From: Sphingomonadaceae bacterium
GTDB taxonomy: Bacteria > Pseudomonadota > Alphaproteobacteria > Sphingomonadales > Sphingomonadaceae
DNA length: 8,789 nucleotides
Direction of reading: 5' to 3'
Assembly: GCA_019239785.1 (NCBI GenBank)
Contig: JAFAZM010000396.1
Span: 1-8,789 of the forward strand
Shown here: positions 1 through 3,946 of the stretch, piece by piece
Position numbering within the stretch: the first letter of the stretch is position 1
How the letters are laid out: each line of letters begins with the position of its first letter
The notes under the pieces: generated by a model
What the model saw: only the letters and a program-made list of their open reading frames with translations
The model's database searches: none
Told to the model about the DNA's origin: nothing
Position numbers and translations under genes: made by a program

Positions 1-462
1 AAGAGCGCGGCGGCGATCCTGCGCGGCTCGGCCGATCTGCACATGCGCTTCGACGGCTTCATCGAGGGCGACAAGCTCTCGCGCGGCGACGTCGACGTGA
101 TCGTCACCGACGGCTTCTCCGGCAATATCGCGCTGAAGTCGCTCGAAGGCACCGCCCGCTTCGTCACCGATCTGCTGCGCCGCGCCTTCACCTCCTCCTT
201 CCGCTCGAAGGTCGGCTTCCTGATCTCGCGGCCGGCGACCGAATTGCTCCGCCACCATCTCGATCCGAACAACCATAATGGCGCCGTCTTCCTCGGCCTC
301 AACGGCCTGGTCGTGAAGAGCCACGGCAGCGCCACCGAGAAGGGCGTCGCCAATGCGATCCGGGTGGCGGCGCGGATGGTGCGCGAGGACATCACCCGCA
401 AGATCGCCGAGGATCTCGCCAACCTGTCCGCGCAAGGGGCCCAGATGGCGGCCGCGAAATGA
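1..462 (+). CDS. plsX: Phosphate acyltransferase PlsX, 3' part only
   Basis: PlsX makes acyl-phosphate from acyl-ACP and phosphate, the first step of the PlsX/PlsY route to phosphatidic acid; it is a peripheral enzyme on the cytoplasmic face of the membrane. The frame is open from base 1, so the gene begins outside the window. About 153 C-terminal residues are present, against roughly 340-350 for the whole family. Recognisable pieces are the DVIVTDGFSGNIALKSLEG block, the LDPNNHNGAVFLGLNGLVVKSHG region (given here in parts: HNGAVFLGLNG, VVKSHG), and the basic/acidic helical tail. The TGA stop at 460-462 overlaps the fabH ATG as ATGA, which implies translational coupling. The usual plsX-fabH order supports the call. 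No truncation or frameshift is visible in the part seen. Confidence 0.95.
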   Translation, partial: KSAAAILRGSADLHMRFDGFIEGDKLSRGDVDVIVTDGFSGNIALKSLEGTARFVTDLLRRAFTSSFRSKVGFLISRPATELLRHHLDPNNHNGAVFLGLNGLVVKSHGSATEKGVANAIRVAARMVREDITRKIAEDLANLSAQGAQMAAAK

Positions 463-1451
463 GCCGGCGCTCGATCATCGCCGGCACCGGCTCCGCTTTG
501 CCGCCGCGGCGCGTGACCAATGCGGAGCTTGCCGCGCAGGTCGACACGAGCGACGAATGGATCGTCGAGCGGACCGGCATCCGCGCCCGTCACATCGCCG
601 CCCCCGGCGAGACCACCGCGACCCTGGCCGCCGAGGCGGCGCGCAAGGCGCTTGCCGCCGCGAACGTGGCCCCGGACGCCATCGGCCTGATCGTGCTCGC
701 CACCGCGACTCCGGACCAGACCTTCCCGGCCAGCGCGACCCTGGTCCAGACGGCGCTCGGCATCAGGGACTGCATCGCCTTCGACGTCGCCGCGGTCTGC
801 ACCGGCTTCCTCTACGCGCTCAGCGTCGCCGACAACATGCTGAAGGGCGGCATGGCCGACCATGCCTTGGTGATCGGCGCCGAGACCTTCAGCCGCATCC
901 TCGACTGGGAGGACCGGGCGACCTGCGTCCTGTTCGGCGACGGCGCCGGCGCGGTCGTGCTGAAGGCGGTCGAGACCGACGGCGCCGTTGGAGGGGTCGC
1001 TGTGAACAGCGACAGGGGCATCCTCGCCTCCCGCCTCCACGCGGACGGCCGCCACAACGAATTGCTCTATGTCGACGGCGGCCCTTCGACCACCGGCACG
1101 GTCGGCAAGCTCCGGATGAAGGGCAAGGAGGTGTTCCGCCATGCGGTGGTCAACCTCGCCGACGTGCTCAACGAGACGCTCGCGGCGGCCGGGCACGAGG
1201 CGGCGGAGATCGACTGGGTGGTGCCGCACCAGGCCAACAAGCGCATCCTCGACGCCACCGCGAAGAAGCTCGGGCTCGATCCGGCCAAGGTGATCGTCAC
1301 CGTCGACCAGCATGCGAACACGTCGGCCGCCTCGGTGCCGTTGGCGCTCGACACCGCGGTCCGCGACGGGCGGATCAAGCCCGGCGACCTGATCGTGCTG
1401 GAGGCGATGGGCGGCGGCTTCACCTGGGGCGCGGCCGTTTTACGCTACTGA
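459..1451 (+). CDS. fabH: Beta-ketoacyl-ACP synthase III (FabH)
   Basis: FabH condenses an acyl-CoA primer (typically acetyl-CoA) with malonyl-ACP to start type II fatty acid synthesis in the cytoplasm. The 330-residue product has the normal family length. Visible landmarks are the N-terminal GTGSALPPRRVTN block, the WIVERTGIRARHIA block, the nucleophile in AAVCTGF (Cys114), the FGDGAGAVVL block at about 159-168, the PHQAN motif with His257, HANTSAAS with Asn287, and the C-terminal GGGFTWGA. Together these give the complete Cys-His-Asn triad of decarboxylating thiolase-fold synthases. The ATG at 459 overlaps the plsX stop and has only a weak ribosome binding site of its own, so coupling with plsX is likely. 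A second FabH-like paralogue role cannot be excluded, but the neighbour points to the housekeeping enzyme. Confidence 0.97.
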   Translation: MSRRSIIAGTGSALPPRRVTNAELAAQVDTSDEWIVERTGIRARHIAAPGETTATLAAEAARKALAAANVAPDAIGLIVLATATPDQTFPASATLVQTALGIRDCIAFDVAAVCTGFLYALSVADNMLKGGMADHALVIGAETFSRILDWEDRATCVLFGDGAGAVVLKAVETDGAVGGVAVNSDRGILASRLHADGRHNELLYVDGGPSTTGTVGKLRMKGKEVFRHAVVNLADVLNETLAAAGHEAAEIDWVVPHQANKRILDATAKKLGLDPAKVIVTVDQHANTSAASVPLALDTAVRDGRIKPGDLIVLEAMGGGFTWGAAVLRY

Positions 1452-1472
1452 TTTCGCTGACGGAACGATAAG

Positions 1473-1502
1473 TTGCGGCGAAACGTCACAAAAGCGCCGC
1501 AA
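1473..1502. repeat. 8-bp perfect inverted repeat between fabH and ihfA
   Basis: TTGCGGCG at 1473-1480 and CGCCGCAA at 1495-1502 are exact reverse complements around a 14-base loop. It begins 21 bases after the fabH stop. Neither strand shows a following T-run, so it is not a standard intrinsic terminator. It could be a regulator binding site for the ihfA promoter just downstream, or an RNA hairpin protecting the plsX-fabH 3' end. The pairing is seen directly; the function is a guess. Confidence 0.45.
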
Positions 1503-1509
1503 ACGCGGA

Positions 1510-1538
1510 TTGCGCTTGATCCTAGAGGAAGTTAAGGT
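1510..1538 (+). promoter_or_regulatory. Possible sigma70-type promoter for ihfA
   Basis: TTGCGC at 1510-1515 and TAAGGT at 1533-1538 are separated by 17 bases, a fair match to a housekeeping promoter, with the most conserved -10 positions (T, A and final T) present. Transcription would begin near 1545, about 20 bases before the ihfA ATG. Only consensus matching supports this. Confidence 0.35.
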
Positions 1539-1543
1539 CGATA

Positions 1544-1558
1544 CCTCAATTGAGGGGG
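1544..1558 (+). promoter_or_regulatory. ihfA: Perfect 12-bp palindrome overlapping the ihfA ribosome binding site
   Basis: CCTCAATTGAGG at 1544-1555 is a perfect palindrome, and its right half runs into the ribosome binding site GAGGGGG at 1552-1558, which sits 7 bases before the ATG at 1566. It would lie at or just after the predicted transcription start. It could be a dimeric repressor operator, or it could limit ribosome access through RNA-RNA pairing. Without a loop it is a poor intramolecular hairpin, so a protein site is the better guess. The palindrome and its position are seen; regulation is inferred. Confidence 0.5.
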
Positions 1559-1565
1559 ATTCACG

Positions 1566-1889
1566 ATGGCCGACGCAGGCAATATCCGAAAGCCGCCCGC
1601 CGGCACGCTCACCAGGGCGGATCTTGCCGACATCGTCCATCGCGAGATCGGCCTGTCCCGCGCCGAATCCGCCGGCATCGTCGAAGGCGTCCTCGCCCAT
1701 ATGTGCGGCGCGCTCGCCAATGGCGAGAATGTGAAGATCTCCGGCTTCGGCAGCTTCATCCTGCGCGACAAGGGCGAAAGGGTCGGCCGCAACCCAAAGA
1801 CCGGCGTCGAGGTGCCGATCGCGCCCCGCCGCGTGCTGACCTTCCGCGCCAGCCAGATCATGCGCGAGCGGATCGCCCGCGCCGGATAA
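1566..1889 (+). CDS. ihfA: Integration host factor subunit alpha
   Basis: IHF-alpha pairs with IHF-beta to bind and sharply bend DNA, acting in nucleoid structure, transcription, replication start and site-specific recombination. The 107-residue product matches the HU/IHF fold throughout: TLTRADLADIV at 14-24, the VKISGFGSF turn at 57-64, GERVGRNPKTG at 70-80 with the intercalating proline Pro77, and PRRVLTFRASQ at 88-97. The alpha subunit is favoured over beta or HU by its close match to IHF-alpha around GRNPKTG...EVPI and PRRVLTFR, and by the fabH/merR neighbourhood typical of alphaproteobacteria. The N-terminus is about 12 residues longer than the E. coli protein. The start is supported by a strong GAGGGGG site 7 bases upstream. 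It may be transcribed on its own from the gap after fabH. Confidence 0.96.
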   Translation: MADAGNIRKPPAGTLTRADLADIVHREIGLSRAESAGIVEGVLAHMCGALANGENVKISGFGSFILRDKGERVGRNPKTGVEVPIAPRRVLTFRASQIMRERIARAG

Positions 1890-1893
1890 GAGC

Positions 1894-2313
1894 TTGGCCG
1901 CCGAACCCCAACGCAAGAGCGATCTCGCCTTCCGGACGATCGGCGAGCTCGCCGGCGATCTCGGGGTGCCGCAGCACATCCTGCGCTATTGGGAGACGCG
2001 CTTCCCGCAGCTGAAGCCGCTGCAGCGCGCCGGCAATCGCCGCTATTACCGGCCCGACGACGTCGCGCTGGCGCGGCGCATCCACCGCCTGCTCAACGAG
2101 GAAGGCTATACGATCCGCGGCGTGCAGCAATTGCTGCGCCGCGGCGGCGGCGCCGCGGCCGAGGCCGGCAACGGCGCGGCGCGCGAGGCCGCGGCCGCCG
2201 CCCCGATGACGGACGCCGCGCCGACCCCGGCCAACCAGCATCCCCCCTTCCCCGCGGAGGCGCTTCGCGCGATAAGGAAATTGCTGGCGGACGCGCTGGC
2301 CGAGGAGAGCTGA
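1894..2313 (+). CDS. Short MerR-family transcriptional regulator
   Basis: This is a 139-residue MerR-type DNA-binding protein. The winged helix-turn-helix lies at about residues 12-82: FRTIGELAGDLGVPQHILRY, then WETRF, the wing GNRRYYRPDDV at 47-57, and the EGYTIRGVQQLLRR helix. After residue 83 comes a Gly/Ala/Pro-rich linker and a short helix near the C-terminus (about 122-138). There are no metal-binding cysteines and no recognisable effector domain, so an inducer cannot be named. The start is TTG at 1894, four bases after the ihfA stop; no ATG or GTG suits this frame upstream and the first internal ATG falls after the HTH. Cotranscription with ihfA is likely. This regulator directly after ihfA is a recurrent alphaproteobacterial arrangement, from general knowledge; its targets are unknown to me. 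Confidence 0.88.
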   Translation: MAAEPQRKSDLAFRTIGELAGDLGVPQHILRYWETRFPQLKPLQRAGNRRYYRPDDVALARRIHRLLNEEGYTIRGVQQLLRRGGGAAAEAGNGAAREAAAAAPMTDAAPTPANQHPPFPAEALRAIRKLLADALAEES

Positions 2314-2771
2314 TGCCGATCCTGCCACTTGTCGCACTGGCCGCCGCCCAGGCCGCGCCGGCGCCCCCGGCGGTTCCCGCGCCGCCACCCGAAGGCATGT
2401 GCTCCTACCTGACCGGGGACCGCGCCCACCCGACCTTCTCCGACGACGCCAACCTCCATGTGCTCGCGCAGACCGCGGCCGACGGCCAGTTCGCGCCGAC
2501 GCCGCCGGCGGGCGCCTTCGCGATCACCTGCGCGCGGGCGAGCATCGTCCCCGCCGCGCATGACGAGGAAGTGATCCTCGCCCATATGCCGTTCATCATC
2601 ACCCAGACCGGGCCGGCGCCGCATCGCGCCGCCGCGCTCGGCTTCAGCGGCGGCCATTTCACCTATACGATGCGAAGCGGGACGCTGAGTTCTGCCGAGC
2701 AGGCGGCGGTCGACGCCCGCCTCGCCGAGTTCCTCGCCCGCGTGCACCCGAGCGGCGCGCCGGCCCACTGA
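2313..2771 (+). CDS. Small exported protein of unknown function, paralogue A
   Basis: I do not recognise a named family. The ATG at 2313 shares its A with the merR TGA stop (TGATG), giving 152 residues. The N-terminus MPILPLVALAAAQA looks like a short signal peptide with a possible cut after AQA (residue 14), followed by a Pro/Ala-rich linker to about residue 27. The mature part has Cys30 and Cys73, LHVLAQTA at 48-55, QFAP, SIVPAAHD ending at Asp84, PHR at 103-105, GTL at 123-125 and a charged C-terminal helix. The cysteine spacing (43) and all these motifs recur in the next gene, so the two are tandem paralogues. If exported, the cysteines may form a disulfide. The signal peptide is short and lacks a basic n-region, so export is less certain than for its partner. 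The frame stays open further upstream inside merR, but that extension is merR read in another frame. Confidence 0.75.
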   Translation: MPILPLVALAAAQAAPAPPAVPAPPPEGMCSYLTGDRAHPTFSDDANLHVLAQTAADGQFAPTPPAGAFAITCARASIVPAAHDEEVILAHMPFIITQTGPAPHRAAALGFSGGHFTYTMRSGTLSSAEQAAVDARLAEFLARVHPSGAPAH

Positions 2772-2781
2772 TAATGTCCGG

Positions 2782-2787
2782 AAGGAG
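2782..2787 (+). promoter_or_regulatory. Ribosome binding site deciding the start of paralogue B
   Basis: AAGGAG (within GGAAGGAG) lies 7 bases before the ATG at 2795. The in-frame ATG at 2774 has no such site and would add MSGRRRA ahead of the signal peptide, so 2795 is preferred. Confidence 0.75.
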
Positions 2788-2794
2788 ACGAGCC

Positions 2795-3256
2795 ATGAAC
2801 CTGCGCATCTTTTCCCTCGGGGTGGCCGCGTTCGGCGCTGCCTGGATCGCGCTCGGCGCGCCGGCCGGCGCAAGCGCGGACAATATGCGGGAGGACCGCT
2901 GCGACGTGCAGGCCCGCGCCGGCCACGATTTGCAGACGATCGAGATGCGGGACCTCCACGTCCTCGCCCAGACCGCATCCGCGGCCCAGTTCGCGCCAGC
3001 TCTGCCGAGCGGCGCCCAGGCGATCGTCTGCGTGCGCAACTCGATCATCCCGGCCGCGCATGACGACAAGGTGCTCGCGCTCGGCATCCCGCTGATCATC
3101 GCCGAGACCGTCCGGCCGCACCGGATGGGCGTGCTCGAGATCAACGACGGCCGCTACCGCTACCGGCTGATGGAAGGCACGTTGCCCGCGGCGGACCAGG
3201 CCGCGGTCCAGGCGCGGCTCGAGGAATATCGCGCCAGGGTCGCGCCGGCGAACTGA
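2795..3256 (+). CDS. Small exported protein of unknown function, paralogue B
   Basis: Family not recognised. From the ATG at 2795 the product is 153 residues. It has a good signal peptide: MNLR, a hydrophobic core to about residue 22, and a likely cut after ASA (residue 28), giving a periplasmic or secreted protein. The mature part has Cys36 and Cys79, LHVLAQTA at 54-61, QFAP, SIIPAAHD ending at Asp90, PHR at 108-110, YRYRLMEGTL, and the C-terminal helix with QAAVQARLEEYRARV. It aligns with the preceding gene product from the first cysteine to the end with only a one-residue gap (before PHR). It is probably cotranscribed with paralogue A, 23 bases downstream, and ends just before the repeat elements. 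There are no membrane spans after the signal peptide and no known catalytic motif. A secreted binding or stress-related role is possible but unsupported. Confidence 0.8.
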   Translation: MNLRIFSLGVAAFGAAWIALGAPAGASADNMREDRCDVQARAGHDLQTIEMRDLHVLAQTASAAQFAPALPSGAQAIVCVRNSIIPAAHDDKVLALGIPLIIAETVRPHRMGVLEINDGRYRYRLMEGTLPAADQAAVQARLEEYRARVAPAN

Positions 3257-3261
3257 AGTGG

Positions 3262-3318
3262 CACCCTTCCCTCTCCCGTTTCGGGGAGAGGGAAACCCGG
3301 CCGCAGGCCGGGAGGGTG
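3262..3318 (+). repeat. Composite palindromic element able to fold as a three-way junction
   Basis: Three nested pairings are visible. The outer stem CACCC at 3262-3266 pairs with GGGTG at 3314-3318. Hairpin A pairs TTCCCTCTCCC (3267-3277) with GGGAGAGGGAA (3284-3294) over a 6-base loop. Hairpin B pairs CCCGGCC (3296-3302) with GGCCGGG (3306-3312) over the loop GCA. The sequence class (CCCTCTCCC...GGGAGAGGG followed by a GC-rich hairpin and GGGTGAGGG) resembles dispersed intergenic repeats of many GC-rich proteobacteria. It lies 5 bases after the stop of paralogue B and may act in 3'-end protection or termination, though no T-run follows hairpin A. Confidence 0.8.
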
Positions 3319-3360
3319 AGGGTCAGACGGGGGCGAGCGCACGCAGGCATCTTTTTGAGA

Positions 3361-3400
3361 CCGCCGCCCTTGCCCCCCCCCTCCCCCCCCCTCGCGGCGG
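3361..3400. repeat. C9-T-C9 tract inside a GC-rich stem
   Basis: Bases 3373-3391 read nine C, one T, nine C, which is a G9-A-G9 run on the other strand. It is flanked by CCGCCGC (3361-3367) and GCGGCGG (3394-3400), which can pair and place the tract in the loop. It lies where the second palindromic element would carry its GC-rich arm, so it may be an expanded, decayed hairpin B. Such runs are prone to slippage and to sequencing length errors. Confidence 0.5.
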
Positions 3401-3405
3401 GCCCC

Positions 3406-3431
3406 TCCCTCTCCCCAACATGGGAGAGGGA
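3406..3431 (-). repeat. Second copy of the CCCTCTCCC palindrome, inverted orientation
   Basis: TCCCTCTCCC at 3406-3415 pairs with GGGAGAGGGA at 3422-3431 over a 6-base loop. It shares the CCCTCTCCC/GGGAGAGGG core with hairpin A at 3267-3294. Read on the - strand, the core is followed by GGGGCCCGCCGCG and a G-run, a degraded version of the arm order seen in the first element, so the two copies face each other. It sits 9 bases beyond the stop of the - strand phosphatase gene and could help end that transcript. Confidence 0.7.
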
Positions 3432-3439
3432 TAGAAGGA

Positions 3440-3946
3440 TCATTCCAAATCCCGCGGCCTCAGAAACCGCGCCAGCACCCCCTTGCTCTCCCCGACCTCG
3501 CGCCAATGCGCGACCGGAAAGGCGATCTCCGCCAGCGCGCCGGTCGGATATTTGAGCGCGATCTCGTCGTGCAGCGGCCCGCCGCGGCTGAGCAGCAAAG
3601 CGAGCCGCTCCATCCCCGGATTGTGGCCGACGATGAGCAGGGTCGCGTGCGCGTCGTCGGTGGCGCGGACGAGGTCGAGCAATGTGTCGAGCGAGGCGAG
3701 ATAGACGCTCTCGTCGTAGACCGGCGCGAGCGGGCCGTAGCTTTCGCCGAGCCCGTCGATCGTCTCGGTGACCCGCGCCGCCGGCGAGGCGACGACCCGG
3801 TCGAAGGCCAGGCCGAGCGCGCGCATCTCCCGTCCCATCGCCCGCGCAGCGCCGCGGCCGCGCGCGTTCAGCGGCCGCTGGAAGTCGCTGAGCGATGGGT
3901 CGTCCCAGCCGGACTTGGCGTGGCGCAGCAGCGTCAGCGTCTTCAT
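3440..3946 (-). CDS. sixA: SixA-type histidine phosphatase
   Basis: This 168-residue cytoplasmic protein belongs to the short branch of the histidine phosphatase (phosphoglycerate mutase-like) superfamily, best matching SixA, which in E. coli removes phosphate from a phosphohistidine on a signalling or phosphotransfer protein. Visible are the N-terminal LLRHAKS with the phospho-accepting His9 and Arg8, the RPLNARGR block at 24-31, SPAARVTET with Arg58, Glu79 in YDESVY as candidate acid, and the second histidine in VGHNPGMERL (His108). All core residues of the family are present and the length fits SixA (about 160). The ATG overlaps the helicase stop as ATGA, so it is probably translated from the helicase mRNA. 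The real substrate here is unknown; a small-molecule phosphatase is an alternative. Confidence 0.88.
   Translation of the reverse strand: MKTLTLLRHAKSGWDDPSLSDFQRPLNARGRGAARAMGREMRALGLAFDRVVASPAARVTETIDGLGESYGPLAPVYDESVYLASLDTLLDLVRATDDAHATLLIVGHNPGMERLALLLSRGGPLHDEIALKYPTGALAEIAFPVAHWREVGESKGVLARFLRPRDLE

Noticed and set aside
353..1471. + strand frame overlapping plsX and fabH
   Set aside because: It is a frame-shifted reading of both genes, with an Arg-rich low-complexity product and no motifs, while the fabH frame has a complete catalytic triad.
1989..2312. Upstream extension of paralogue A inside merR
   Set aside because: The extension encodes Arg/Ala-rich sequence that is merR in another frame. 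The ATG at 2313 begins a plausible signal peptide at the merR stop.
2774..2794. Earlier ATG for paralogue B
   Set aside because: It has no ribosome binding site at proper distance, and AAGGAG is correctly spaced for the ATG at 2795.
2106..2978. - strand open frame over merR and the two exported genes
   Set aside because: It is antisense to three supported genes and has Arg/Gly-rich low-complexity content, so it is most likely a shadow of GC-rich coding DNA.
3267..3294. Intrinsic terminator after paralogue B
   Set aside because: The stem is strong but is followed by AACCCGG rather than a T-run; the nearest T5 (3352-3356) is too far away. It is better described as a palindromic repeat.
3257..3439. 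CRISPR array or RNA gene in the intergenic repeat region
   Set aside because: Only two unequal, inverted palindromes are present, without regular direct repeats or spacers, and no tRNA-like cloverleaf is evident.
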